Shown here: piece by piece, positions 15,603-24,307 of the stretch
Layout: the number at the start of each line of letters is the position of its first letter
How positions within the stretch are numbered: position 1 is the first letter of the stretch
NCBI GenBank assembly: GCA_964526505.1
Contig: CAZGJC010000017.1
Span: forward strand, 1 to 34,206
Origin: SVTX01 sp964526505
GTDB taxonomy: Bacteria > Bacillota > Clostridia > Oscillospirales > CAG-272
Length of the DNA: 34,206 nucleotides
Reading direction: 5' to 3'
Translations under genes and position numbers: made by a program
Notes under the pieces: generated by a model
Told to the model about the DNA's origin: nothing
The model's input: the letters and a program-made list of their open reading frames with translations, nothing else
The model's database searches: none

Positions 15603-16961
15603 TTATCTTCTTACGTACAATGCACCCGGAAGTGATAAAACAAGTCCTTTTATCTCCAAAACCGTAAGTGCCGACATTACTTCTCCCATAGAATATCCCG
15701 TTTTCACAAGGTAATCTGCCGATATGGGTTTATCCAAAGGTATCGCATTGAAAACATCTTTTTGTCGCTTACTGAGAAATTTGAAAACATCATCCGAACT
15801 GTCTCCACGTTTTCTGTCCGAATCCGACTCGGATGTTGTCGATTGTACGTTATCATTTGCAGACTGCTTGTCTGCCGCCCTATTTTCCTTTTCCGTAAAC
15901 TTTGTCTTTTTGTCAATAGAGTTTGACGACTCACAATTGTCAATGCACTTATCTTTTTCTGTATTTCCGACAATTTTATTTTCATCAAATGAGTAGGAAA
16001 CTCTTGTTCCGACTCCCATCGCACGCAACTGAGCCGAATTGAAAGCGGAACGCTTTTCTCCCGTGAAAAGTTTTTGCATATCCACACAATGACTGTAACA
16101 ATACGCATAATTTTTTATAACGTCACGTCCGCACGAAACCGCACAGGCTCCGTCACGAATAAGTCCGTTTGTTCCCGTTGCGTTTTTACCGTCGATATTC
16201 CCCGGAACAGCATAGATATCTTTGCCTTGAATTATAGCATTTTTCGCTGTAATAAGAGATCCCGAACCTTCCGGTGCGTCAATTACAAGAGTACATACTC
16301 CCAAACCGCTTATTATTCTGTTTCTTACGGGGAAATTATATCCGTAAGGTCTTGTTGCCGGTGGATATTCCGTAATGATCGCACCATGCTGTGCTATTAT
16401 ATCTCTGAGTTTTTTATGTTGTGCAGGATAAATAACGTCTATTCCGCACCCCAAAACCGCAACCGTTCTGCCACCGGCAGATATCGACGCACAAGCGACC
16501 ACTCCATCTATGCCGAGTGCCATTCCGCTAACAGTCACTGCACCGGACGACGCTATCTCATAGGCTATTTTATACGCCGATCTCATTCCGTATTCGCTCA
16601 TTTTTCGTGTGCCGACAACAGATATGAAAAGATCGGAGTTGAAATCGGGCAGAGTTCCGATATAATAGAGGACTGCCGGAGGGTTTGGCAACGCTCTGAG
16701 CGATACCGGAAACTTTTCGTTATCAAACGTAAGAATACCGACTCCGCTTTTACGGCAAAAATCAATTATTCTGTAAGCGTCATCAAGATTTTTATCACAA
16801 AGAAGTTCGGCGGTTCGCTCACTTATTCCGCCGGATACGTAGTCGTCAAAATCGGCATCGTATATTTCGTCAATAGTCTTAAAGCGTGTAATCAACGCCA
16901 GAATTTCGGCACTTCCCGCACCGCATCTGTCAGATAGCCATATCCACTTTATATCACTCAT
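15603..16961 (-). CDS. dprA: DNA-processing protein DprA (Smf)
   Basis: A 452-aa protein that loads RecA onto incoming single-stranded DNA during natural transformation. After an N-terminal helix-hairpin-helix/SAM-like region, the Rossmann-fold DprA domain begins near VVGTRK (115-120) and includes SGMALGIDG, AVLGCGIDVIYP, NFPVRNRIISG and the EGSGSLITA segment. A C-terminal winged-helix-like domain spans about 400-452. Between them lies an unusually long polar linker (about 325-395) rich in Ser, Asp, Lys and Asn, longer than in most homologues. DprA genes are common in species with no known competence. Confidence 0.93.
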   Translation of the reverse strand: MSDIKWIWLSDRCGAGSAEILALITRFKTIDEIYDADFDDYVSGGISERTAELLCDKNLDDAYRIIDFCRKSGVGILTFDNEKFPVSLRALPNPPAVLYYIGTLPDFNSDLFISVVGTRKMSEYGMRSAYKIAYEIASSGAVTVSGMALGIDGVVACASISAGGRTVAVLGCGIDVIYPAQHKKLRDIIAQHGAIITEYPPATRPYGYNFPVRNRIISGLGVCTLVIDAPEGSGSLITAKNAIIQGKDIYAVPGNIDGKNATGTNGLIRDGACAVSCGRDVIKNYAYCYSHCVDMQKLFTGEKRSAFNSAQLRAMGVGTRVSYSFDENKIVGNTEKDKCIDNCESSNSIDKKTKFTEKENRAADKQSANDNVQSTTSESDSDRKRGDSSDDVFKFLSKRQKDVFNAIPLDKPISADYLVKTGYSMGEVMSALTVLEIKGLVLSLPGALYVRR

Positions 16962-16998
16962 AACGACACCGTCCCCTCAAATGTTAAATCAAATAAAT

Positions 16999-17853
16999 TC
17001 AAACTCTGCCGAAAAATTCCCACAAAAGCACCGTAGCGGCAGTGGCGGCATTCATAGACTCCACGTTCATACGCATGGGAATATACACACTTTCGTCGCT
17101 TGCACGTATTATCTCAGACGACAATCCGTGCCCTTCGTTTCCTATGAGTATACAGTCACTCGGCAAAACGTCAAAACCGCCGAGTTTTTTAGCACGTTCG
17201 TCAAGTGTTGCCGAGAAAACACGCCTGCCTCGTGACTGCAAAACCTTTATGCAACCGCACAGATTATCCGTCTTGATTATTTTCATTCCGAACATCGTTC
17301 CCATAGACGCTCTTACCGACTTTGAGTTGTAAATATCGGCACAATCGTCACTCATAAGTATTGCTGTCGCACCGAGTGCGGACGCACTGCGAATTATCGC
17401 CCCCACGTTCTGCGGGTCTCTTACAGATTCGAGAATAAGAATTTTGTCATCGGCACTCAAAAACAACTCCGACGATAAAATTTCTTCATTATTTATTTTA
17501 GCAAATTTATGAAATTTGTCAATATATTTTGCAACGCATATTACGCCTTCGGGGGCTTTTTCGGTAGAAATTTTTTCAAATATTTGATTTTTTACAATCA
17601 ATGCACGCAGATCAATGTCATCGGCGGATATTTTGTAATTTGTCATCATTTTTGATACCACTGCGTCAAGTTTCTCGTCCGATATAAGTAAGTACTCTAT
17701 CTCAACGCCTCTGCTTATTGCCTCGCACAATAATTTTACGCCGTCAAATCTGAAAAGTCCCGACTTGTCACGGCGTTTTTTGTCTTCGAGCATTCTCGCC
17801 TCAGACACGTATTTATTTTGTCCGGACGTAATAATTTCGCTTGAAAATTCCAT
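16999..17853 (-). CDS. SpoU-type RNA 2'-O-methyltransferase
   Basis: A 284-aa SPOUT-class enzyme that methylates ribose 2'-OH in rRNA or tRNA. An N-terminal substrate-binding region (to about residue 105) is followed by the knotted catalytic domain: motif 1 SVRDPQNVGAIIRSA (143-157) with Asn149 and Arg155, motif 2 LIGNEGHGLS, and motif 3 SMNAATAATVLLWEF near the C-terminus. It resembles the TrmH/RlmB group of 23S rRNA methyltransferases such as YsgA; the exact target is not determined. It begins 48 nt beyond the infC operon terminator and probably opens the long minus-strand operon, although no clear promoter is visible in that gap. Confidence 0.9.
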   Translation of the reverse strand: MEFSSEIITSGQNKYVSEARMLEDKKRRDKSGLFRFDGVKLLCEAISRGVEIEYLLISDEKLDAVVSKMMTNYKISADDIDLRALIVKNQIFEKISTEKAPEGVICVAKYIDKFHKFAKINNEEILSSELFLSADDKILILESVRDPQNVGAIIRSASALGATAILMSDDCADIYNSKSVRASMGTMFGMKIIKTDNLCGCIKVLQSRGRRVFSATLDERAKKLGGFDVLPSDCILIGNEGHGLSSEIIRASDESVYIPMRMNVESMNAATAATVLLWEFFGRV

Positions 17854-17900
17854 AAAAACTACCCTTTTTTCACTGTTTTAAACTGCCTGTATATATGACA

Positions 17901-17925
17901 AAAACCCGAGTTAACTCGGGTTTTT
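17901..17925. terminator. Palindromic terminator after rplT
   Basis: A perfect palindrome, AAAACCCGAG followed by TTAA and CTCGGGTTTTT, lies 10 nt beyond the rplT stop codon. It carries T tracts on both strands, so it can act in both directions. It ends the infC-rpmI-rplT transcript and separates it from the downstream operon. Confidence 0.9.
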
Positions 17926-17934
17926 ATTCTGAAA

Positions 17935-18288
17935 TTAAAGTGCCGCTTTTGCTTTTTCAACAAGAGATGCGAATGCCGCCTTGTCGTTTACTGCGAGTTC
18001 TGCAAGCATCTTTCTGTTAAGTGTGATACCTGCCTTTTTGAGACCGTTCATAAACGTGGAATAATTCATTCCGCAAGCCTTAGCCTGAGCGGAAATTCTT
18101 GTGATCCAAAGTCTACGCATATCTCTCTTTTTGAGTTTACGACCTGCAAATGCATAATTACCGCTCTTCATTACGGCTTGTTTAGCCATCTTGAAGTGCT
18201 TGGATTTTGCACCCCAATAACCCTTAGCGGCTTTGAGTGTCTTTTTTCTTCTCTTACGCGTCATAAGTGCGCCCTTAATTCTTGCCAT
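17935..18288 (-). CDS. rplT: 50S ribosomal protein L20
   Basis: A 117-aa primary 23S rRNA-binding protein needed early in 50S assembly, and in Firmicutes also the repressor of its own operon. The family features MARIKGALMTRKRRKKTLKAAKGYWG-type basic N-terminus (residues 1-26), RDMRRLWITRI and the C-terminal MLAELAVNDKAAFASL are present. Length is normal. It is the last gene of infC-rpmI-rplT, with AAGGAG upstream of the ATG and a strong terminator just downstream. Confidence 0.98.
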   Translation of the reverse strand: MARIKGALMTRKRRKKTLKAAKGYWGAKSKHFKMAKQAVMKSGNYAFAGRKLKKRDMRRLWITRISAQAKACGMNYSTFMNGLKKAGITLNRKMLAELAVNDKAAFASLVEKAKAAL

Positions 18289-18381
18289 TTTCTTACTCCT
18301 TCTATATTGCCGTACTCCATACGTACAGAGCAGGCTCCGATATTTTGTTTTGTGTTGTCCTCGACGGACGGGGTACGAAGA

Positions 18382-18576
18382 TTACTTCTGGATAAGTACT
18401 CTGATGTTGGGAGCCATAGATTCGCTCATTATAGCACCCGTGCGAAGATGTCTCTTTCTCTTCTGGCTTTTAAGACCGAGATTGTGACGGTGATGACAGT
18501 GATTCATCTTTACCTTGCCTGTTCCGGTTACGGAAAATCTCTTGGCAGAAGCCTTATGCGTCTTGATTTTTCCCAT
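18382..18576 (-). CDS. rpmI: 50S ribosomal protein L35
   Basis: A 64-aa basic ribosomal protein. The family signature is KIKTHKASAKRF at the N-terminus, NHCHHRHNLGLKS in the middle, and the basic KRKRHLRTGA. It has AAAGGAG upstream of its ATG and sits between infC and rplT in the universal order. Confidence 0.97.
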   Translation of the reverse strand: MGKIKTHKASAKRFSVTGTGKVKMNHCHHRHNLGLKSQKRKRHLRTGAIMSESMAPNIRVLIQK

Positions 18577-18610
18577 TGTTATATACTCCTTTGAATTTTA
18601 TTTACAAATA

Positions 18611-19141
18611 TTATTTCTTTTGAGCGGTGGGCGAGATAACCATACTCATAATTCTGCCGTCGACGGTGGGTTTCTTATCAACCGTTCCGACCTCGGAGCA
18701 AAATTCCTCGAATTTGGCAATAATCTCACGACCGATTGCCATATGGCTCATTTCTCTTCCCTTAAATCTCATAACAACTCTGACCTTGTTTCCAGACGAA
18801 AGGAATTTAATCGCTTGTTTCGCCTTTGTTTCAAAGTCGTGCGTGTCGATTCTCGGTGAAAGTTGAATTTCTTTAAGTTCTACCGTCTGCTGCTTTTTCT
18901 TAGCCTCTTTCTCACGCTTTTCACGCTCGAAACGGTATTTTCCGAAATCCATTATTTTACATACGGGAGGCTTTGCCTCTGCCGACATTGCCACAAGGTC
19001 AAGACCTTTGTCATATGCCTTTTGAAGAGCCTCTGCGGAAGACATAATTCCGAGTTGCTCACCGTTTGAATCGATTACTCTTACCTGTTCAAAGTCTATG
19101 TCTTCATTGACAAGAGTATCTTTTTCTTTGCTTGCTGCTAT
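18611..19141 (-). CDS. infC: Translation initiation factor IF-3
   Basis: A 176-aa factor that keeps 30S subunits free and checks the initiator tRNA and start codon. Family motifs are VNEDIDFEQVRVID, LGIMSSAEAL, AKPPVCKIMDFGKYRFE near residue 55-72, and the C-terminal domain with QLSPRIDTHDFETKAKQAIKF. The ribosome binding site GGAGGTG (19154-19148) is followed by six bases and an ATA codon (19141-19139). The only ATG in frame (19156) lies 5' of that site and has none of its own. I therefore take ATA as the start. Rare AUU/AUA/AUC starts are known for infC and allow IF-3 to limit its own synthesis. Confidence 0.9.
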   Translation of the reverse strand: MAASKEKDTLVNEDIDFEQVRVIDSNGEQLGIMSSAEALQKAYDKGLDLVAMSAEAKPPVCKIMDFGKYRFEREKREKEAKKKQQTVELKEIQLSPRIDTHDFETKAKQAIKFLSSGNKVRVVMRFKGREMSHMAIGREIIAKFEEFCSEVGTVDKKPTVDGRIMSMVISPTAQKK

Positions 19142-19156
19142 GGGTAACACCTCCAT

Positions 19157-19317
19157 AAAAATAAATTTGAACGTTTATAATATTTGCCTGAAACAACAAG
19201 TCCGACAAAAAAGCCGAGACTGAAATCCCGACCGACAATACTCCCACAATATGCGGAAAAATATTAACCTATACTCGCCTGTGCGGTAAGGTGGAAGGGG
19301 ACTTCTCTTTGTTACAT
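19157..19317 (-). ncRNA. infC leader, L20-type ribosomal protein attenuator
   Basis: About 160 nt separate the promoter from infC. The leader contains an intrinsic terminator at 19207-19232: GUCGGGA pairs with UCUCGGC around the loop UUUCAG and six U residues follow. Transcription is thus stopped before infC unless the terminator is prevented. This matches the L20 leader arrangement known for infC-rpmI-rplT operons in Firmicutes, where L20 binds the leader and promotes termination. The class is inferred from position and layout; I did not fit the full consensus structure. Confidence 0.8.
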
Positions 19318-19322
19318 CGGTG

Positions 19323-19351
19323 ATTATAGCACAAACCCTCTTGTTTGTCAA
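19323..19351 (-). promoter_or_regulatory. Sigma-A promoter of infC-rpmI-rplT
   Basis: TTGACA (19351-19346) and TATAAT (19328-19323), both perfect consensus, are separated by exactly 17 bp on the minus strand. The start is predicted near 19316. This is the strongest promoter in the window, as expected for a ribosomal protein operon. Confidence 0.95.
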
Positions 19352-19511
19352 TAGTTTTTTTGCTTTTTTCTTGTTTTTTTATTCTTTTTTCGAATTTGAC
19401 GTTTCAAGTGCGACAGAAAATTCTCCAAATTCACTACGACAAAATTCGCCGTTTTTCTACCCTGTATTGAATTCGCCGAAATAAAAAAGAAAAAATCGGC
19501 AAATTTGATAA

Positions 19512-19540
19512 TTTACAAAAATAAAAAAGCATTGTATAAT
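19512..19540 (+). promoter_or_regulatory. Sigma-A promoter of the small RNA upstream of lon
   Basis: TTTACA (19512-19517) and consensus TATAAT (19535-19540) are separated by 17 bp. Transcription should begin near 19547, immediately before the folded region. The segment between this promoter and the infC promoter (19352-19511) is A/T-rich and I see no gene in it. Confidence 0.8.
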
Positions 19541-19546
19541 GAAAAA

Positions 19547-19660
19547 GCAATCAAGCCTCGGCTTGTAACCGAAAGGCACAACGGAACAAAGCGTCTTGCG
19601 AAATATCAACCTAATGATATCAAAACACGAAGGACGACGTAAACCGTTGTGCTTTTTTAT
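19547..19660 (+). ncRNA. Candidate small RNA, class not recognised
   Basis: About 112 nt from the predicted start to a T6 tract at 19653-19658. A first hairpin CAAGC/GCUUG with a CUCG loop spans 19552-19565. The rest is enclosed by GCACAACGG (19576-19584) pairing perfectly with CCGUUGUGC (19644-19652), which acts as terminator stem. Inside are a partial stem CGUC/GACG and a small hairpin AUAUCA/UGAUAU (19602-19620 region). No open reading frame with a ribosome binding site is seen. It does not match 6S, SRP, tmRNA or RNase P motifs. It could be an independent sRNA or a metabolite-sensing element that has lost its gene; lon has its own promoter downstream. Confidence 0.6.
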
Positions 19661-19738
19661 TTTCGGATAACAAGTTAACTCTACGCTTGAAAATAAGATT
19701 AAGTCATATATAAATTTGTAAATATTCTTGAAAAACTA

Positions 19739-19775
19739 TGGAAAATGCAAATAAGTTGTGTTATAATATTATAAT
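19739..19775 (+). promoter_or_regulatory. lon promoter, extended -10 type
   Basis: TATAAT at 19762-19767 is preceded by TG one base upstream (19759-19760), an extended -10 element; the -35 region TGGAAA (19739-19744, 17-bp spacer) matches poorly. A second TATAAT lies at 19770-19775. I see no CIRCE or clear CtsR operator, so heat-shock control through those repressors is not evident. Confidence 0.65.
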
Positions 19776-19823
19776 TGAAGATTTATTTTTTGAAATTACC
19801 CCCGATACGAGAGGATTATATAA

Positions 19824-22250
19824 ATGTCTGAATTTTTTGAAAACGTAGAGTGTCTTACACTTCCCGTGGTCGCCATTAAAGATACGGTGGCATTCCCGGG
19901 TGAAATTTTAAATATTGAACTTGCCGACGACACGTTCAACTCAATAAATGCCGCACACGATGCCGCAAGCGGTACGGGTTATATATTGCTTGTTACCGTG
20001 AATCCCCCCGAGACGGATTCCGTTGAGCAAGAAACTTTATTCTGCACAGGAACGGTATCCAAAATAAAGCAACTTATAAAACTCGCCAACGGCAACGTCA
20101 GAATTATAGCAGAGGGGCTTTCCCGTGCATCGCTTACTTCTTACAGAAAAGTCGGCAAATATCACATTGCCGAAGTCATATCCAAAACCGTAACACTCGC
20201 CAACAACGGCGGTCTCAGGGGCGAGGCTTATATCCGTGAAATGATCGACTGTGCCGACAAGTTGACAAGGCTTTCCCAAAATCTCTCCCAAAGCAATATT
20301 ATGGCAACCGTCAGAAGCATTAAAAATCCCGCTCAACTTGCCGACTTTATCGCTTCACATATGCTTGAAAACATAGCGGACAGGCTCGACATACTTGCAA
20401 TTTACGAACCTTATGACAGAATCGTTGCGTTGATCGACATCATGGTTCACGAAACCAAGATTTTAACTTACGAGGCTTCAATTCAGAAAAAAACACGTGA
20501 ACGTATTGCAAAAGGTCAAAAAGAATATTACCTCCGAGAAGAAATGAAAGCAATTCAAGAAGAACTCGGAGACGGTGCCGGAGACACCGATGAATATTAT
20601 GATAAAATAAACTCTCTTTCCGCACCGGATGAAGTAAAGGAAAAACTTCTCAAAGAAAATGACCGACTTTCCAAAACTCCATTCGGTTCTGCCGAGGCTA
20701 CCGTTCTTTCCAACTATCTCGACGTGTGTCTCGAACTTCCGTGGGACAAAAAAACATCCGACCGCTCCGACGTTGAAGTTGCAAGAAAAATACTCGACGA
20801 AGACCACGACGGTCTTGACGACGTAAAAGAGAGACTTCTCGAATATCTTGCGACAAAACAGCTCAACCCCGATCTCAAAGGACAAATTATTTGTCTCTAC
20901 GGACCTCCCGGTGTCGGAAAAACATCCATTGCGTCATCTCTTGCAAAGGCTATGAACCGAAAATACGTGAGAGTATCCCTCGGTGGTATTCGTGACGAAG
21001 CCGACATTCGTGGACACAGAAAAACCTACGTCGGTGCAATGCCAGGCAGAATTATAAATGCACTTATATCCGCAAACAGCAAAAATCCGCTTATCCTTTT
21101 GGACGAGATAGATAAAATGGCAAGCGACGGACGAGGAGACCCCGCAAGTGCGTTACTTGAAGCACTGGACCCCGAACAAAACAAGTCTTTCAGAGACCAT
21201 TTCATAGAATTGCCGTTCGACCTCTCGGACTGCGTGTTTATTGCCACCGCAAACAGCCTCGATACTGTTGCCCGTCCGCTTATAGACAGAATGGAGATAA
21301 TAGAACTCCACACCTACACCAAAAGCGAAAAGACGGCAATAGCACAGCATCATCTGATACCGAGACAATTAAAACGCCACGGTTTGAACAAAAGAACGTT
21401 AAAAATATCGGACGAGGCACTCGAAAAAATAATTGATGCATACACACGAGAATCGGGTGTAAGAAACCTTGAACGTGAACTCGCACGACTCTGTCGCCGT
21501 GTTGCATTGCAAATTATAGACGGCAAACGCAAAAGCGTTACGATAACGCTCAAAAATCTCGAAGAATTTTTAGGTGCGGAGAAATTCACTGCTGAAAAAA
21601 TATCGGAGTATGACGAAATCGGCGTGGTAAACGGACTTGCCTATACTCAATCCGGGGGCGACCTGCTCAAAATCGAAGTTGCAACAACACCCGGCACAGG
21701 TAAACTCGAACTCACGGGAAGCCTCGGAGACGTTATGAAAGAATCGGCAAAAACCGCACTGACGTACGTTCGTCAGATAGCGTCGGAATACAATATCCCC
21801 TCGGACTTCTATTCAAAACGTGACATACATATACACGTACCCGAAGGAGCCGTTCCGAAAGACGGTCCAAGTGCCGGGGTTACGTTACTTACCGCTCTTG
21901 TGAGTGCGTTATCCGGAATTCCCGTCAAACGTGACGTTGCCATGACCGGCGAAATTACTCTCAGAGGCAGAGTGCTTGCAATAGGCGGTCTTCGTGAAAA
22001 AACAATGGCGGCATATTCGGCAGGCGTCAAAACCGTCCTCATTCCGCAAGACAACCTCAAAGACGTAGAAAAACTTGACCGTCTTGTGCGTGAGGGCATA
22101 GAAATAATTCCCTGTAAAAACGCAAACGACGTGTTAACTCACGCACTTGCCACACAAAAAAATCTCAAATCGACGAATACGCACAACGAGATAAATTATT
22201 CCATAAACATACCTACTCATTCGGAAGAGATACGAGTAACGAACAAATAA
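19824..22250 (+). CDS. lon: ATP-dependent protease Lon (LonA)
   Basis: An 808-aa soluble serine protease that unfolds and degrades damaged and regulatory proteins. An N-terminal substrate-binding domain (about 10-205) is followed by a coiled-coil linker, the AAA+ module with Walker A GPPGVGKT (360-367) and Walker B LLDEIDKM, and the protease domain. The catalytic dyad is Ser683 (KDGPSAG) and Lys726 (LREKTMAA), 43 residues apart as in LonA enzymes. GAGAGGA precedes the ATG. The C-terminal 35 residues are polar and not part of the conserved domain. ysxC follows after 42 nt, a common lon-ysxC pair in Firmicutes. Confidence 0.97.
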   Translation: MSEFFENVECLTLPVVAIKDTVAFPGEILNIELADDTFNSINAAHDAASGTGYILLVTVNPPETDSVEQETLFCTGTVSKIKQLIKLANGNVRIIAEGLSRASLTSYRKVGKYHIAEVISKTVTLANNGGLRGEAYIREMIDCADKLTRLSQNLSQSNIMATVRSIKNPAQLADFIASHMLENIADRLDILAIYEPYDRIVALIDIMVHETKILTYEASIQKKTRERIAKGQKEYYLREEMKAIQEELGDGAGDTDEYYDKINSLSAPDEVKEKLLKENDRLSKTPFGSAEATVLSNYLDVCLELPWDKKTSDRSDVEVARKILDEDHDGLDDVKERLLEYLATKQLNPDLKGQIICLYGPPGVGKTSIASSLAKAMNRKYVRVSLGGIRDEADIRGHRKTYVGAMPGRIINALISANSKNPLILLDEIDKMASDGRGDPASALLEALDPEQNKSFRDHFIELPFDLSDCVFIATANSLDTVARPLIDRMEIIELHTYTKSEKTAIAQHHLIPRQLKRHGLNKRTLKISDEALEKIIDAYTRESGVRNLERELARLCRRVALQIIDGKRKSVTITLKNLEEFLGAEKFTAEKISEYDEIGVVNGLAYTQSGGDLLKIEVATTPGTGKLELTGSLGDVMKESAKTALTYVRQIASEYNIPSDFYSKRDIHIHVPEGAVPKDGPSAGVTLLTALVSALSGIPVKRDVAMTGEITLRGRVLAIGGLREKTMAAYSAGVKTVLIPQDNLKDVEKLDRLVREGIEIIPCKNANDVLTHALATQKNLKSTNTHNEINYSINIPTHSEEIRVTNK

Positions 22251-22292
22251 TCTTTCGAAACAACAATTTAAAGAAAAGAGGGTTGCCGATCT

Positions 22293-22901
22293 ATGGGACT
22301 CAATATACAAAACACAAATCTTAAAATGACAGCGGGATTTGCAAGCCAATTTCCCACTGACCCGATTCCGCAGATTGCACTTTCAGGTCGTTCCAACGTG
22401 GGTAAAAGTTCGCTTATAAATACACTGCTCGGACGAAAATCGCTTGCTCGTGTTTCGTCCACTCCGGGAAAAACCATAACGGTAAACTTTTACGAGGTTG
22501 ACCGCAAACTCTTCCTCGTAGACCTCCCGGGGTACGGATTTGCACAGCGAAATCAAGAAGACAGACGCAAGTGGTCAAATCTCACCGACGGTTATTTTAC
22601 AAAAAACAAAAACGCCGATCTCATCCGTGGCGTCGTTCAACTTATAGACAGCCGTGTCGGAATTACAAACGACGACGCTATGATGCTCGAATGGATGAAC
22701 TCTGTGGGAATACCGTATATAATTGTGCTTACAAAGGTTGACAAACTCAACAAAACCGAGCGTCAGAACAACATATCGGTAATATCTTCCGATGAATTGA
22801 TAGCAACAGGTACCCCGATAATTCCCTTTTCTTCCCTCAAAGGAGAAGGAAAACAGGAGTTATGGACGGAAATTTCCAAACTCACGTCAGTGAAACTTTA
22901 A
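22293..22901 (+). CDS. ysxC: Ribosome biogenesis GTPase EngB/YsxC
   Basis: A 202-aa GTPase needed for assembly of the 50S subunit. G1 is GRSNVGKSS (32-40), the G2 region is SSTPGKT, G3 is DLPGYG (77-82) and G4 is TKVDK (147-151); G5 is FSSLKGEG near the C-terminus. Normal length. GAGGG lies about 10 nt before the ATG. It is co-oriented with lon, and lysA follows after 33 nt. Confidence 0.95.
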   Translation: MGLNIQNTNLKMTAGFASQFPTDPIPQIALSGRSNVGKSSLINTLLGRKSLARVSSTPGKTITVNFYEVDRKLFLVDLPGYGFAQRNQEDRRKWSNLTDGYFTKNKNADLIRGVVQLIDSRVGITNDDAMMLEWMNSVGIPYIIVLTKVDKLNKTERQNNISVISSDELIATGTPIIPFSSLKGEGKQELWTEISKLTSVKL

Positions 22902-22934
22902 TCATTTTTACAACTATAATAAGGATTTCAAACT

Positions 22935-24233
22935 ATGATATTATATCCTCATCTGTCCGCAAACAAAAAAGGTCACCTTACAATAGGCGGACTTGACACG
23001 GTAGAACTCGCAAAAGAATACGGAACACCCGCATACGTTGTCGACGAAGACGTTGTAAGAGCGAATATGAGAACGTATCTTTCCTCTGCCGAGGCAAGTT
23101 TCGGCAAAGGTGCATTGCCTCTGTTTGCATCAAAGGCACTGTGTTGCAAGGAAATATACAGAATAGCATCGGAAGAAGGTCTCGGAATCGACTGCGTATC
23201 CGGCGGTGAACTTTACACTGCCAACGAAGTGGGATTTCCGGCGGAAAAAATATATTTTCACGGAAACAACAAAACAGACAAAGATATATCCGATGCAATG
23301 GATATGGGTGTCGGAAAATTTGTGGTGGACAATATCGACGAACTTTATGCCGTAAACGCAGAAGCACAAAAACGCAAAACAATTCAAAACATACTTCTCC
23401 GAATAACACCCGGAATAGACCCTCACACACACAAGGCAATTATGACCGGTAGCGTAGATTCGAAATTCGGCAGTGCCATCGAAACGGGACAGGCTATGGA
23501 AATAGTCAAACTTGCCATCTCGCTTCCCTGTGTTCATTTGTGCGGACTCCACTGTCACGTCGGCTCGCAGATTTTCGATGTTCAGCCATTTTCGGATGCA
23601 GCGGATATAATGGTTAGATTTATTTCTCAAATCAAGAAAGAATGTAACTTTGAAATTGACGAACTCAATCTCGGTGGCGGATTCGGCGTCAGATACACCG
23701 AATATGACCCATGCATCGATTACGCAAAGGCAATATCCGACATAGGTGCCATCGTCACCGATTATTGTAAATGCCATAATATAAAAACTCCCGTAGTTCG
23801 CCTTGAACCCGGACGTTCCATAATAGCCGCTGCGGGAATTACACTGTATACGGTAGGTTCGGTAAAGGAAATCCCCGGATTTAAAAATTATATTTCAATC
23901 GACGGAGGTATGCCCGACAACCCCAGATATGCACTTTATCAATCAAGATATACCGCTCTCATAGCAAATCACGCACAAAGTCCTCGTGATTTCAGAGCGA
24001 CCATTGCGGGCAGGTGTTGCGAGTCGGGTGACCTTATCGGTGAGGACATGGACATACAAAAACCCGTGCGTGGCGATATTCTGGCAGTGCTTACAACGGG
24101 TGCATACAACTACTCCATGGCTTCCAATTATAACCGTCTTCCCCGTCCGCCCGTAATATTCGTATCGGGCGGAAAGGCAAGAGAAGTTGTCAGACGGGAA
24201 ACTTACAGCGACCTTGTAAGACTTGACGTATAA
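22935..24233 (+). CDS. lysA: Diaminopimelate decarboxylase
   Basis: A 432-aa PLP-dependent fold-III decarboxylase that converts meso-diaminopimelate to L-lysine. The PLP lysine is Lys67 in FASKALC. GLHCHVGSQI, LNLGGGFGVRYT and EPGRSIIAAAG form the PLP and substrate phosphate-binding elements, and CCESGDLI with GAYNYSMASNYN near the C-terminus completes the dimer active site. AAGGATT precedes the ATG. The following 74-nt gap to the protease gene has no terminator. Confidence 0.96.
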   Translation: MILYPHLSANKKGHLTIGGLDTVELAKEYGTPAYVVDEDVVRANMRTYLSSAEASFGKGALPLFASKALCCKEIYRIASEEGLGIDCVSGGELYTANEVGFPAEKIYFHGNNKTDKDISDAMDMGVGKFVVDNIDELYAVNAEAQKRKTIQNILLRITPGIDPHTHKAIMTGSVDSKFGSAIETGQAMEIVKLAISLPCVHLCGLHCHVGSQIFDVQPFSDAADIMVRFISQIKKECNFEIDELNLGGGFGVRYTEYDPCIDYAKAISDIGAIVTDYCKCHNIKTPVVRLEPGRSIIAAAGITLYTVGSVKEIPGFKNYISIDGGMPDNPRYALYQSRYTALIANHAQSPRDFRATIAGRCCESGDLIGEDMDIQKPVRGDILAVLTTGAYNYSMASNYNRLPRPPVIFVSGGKAREVVRRETYSDLVRLDV

Positions 24234-24307
24234 ACCGAAATTTTCAGTTTGCGTGTTTTGCACGTGCGTGTAAAACTTCAAATTAACAAGGAAAGGAAAA
24301 CGCAAAA

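Noticed and set aside
19547..19660. 6S RNA, SRP RNA or a known riboswitch upstream of lon
   Set aside because: Too short for typical Clostridial 6S RNA, lacks the GGUCAGG...GGAAGGA-type SRP loop, and no riboswitch consensus I know fits. Left as an unrecognised RNA.
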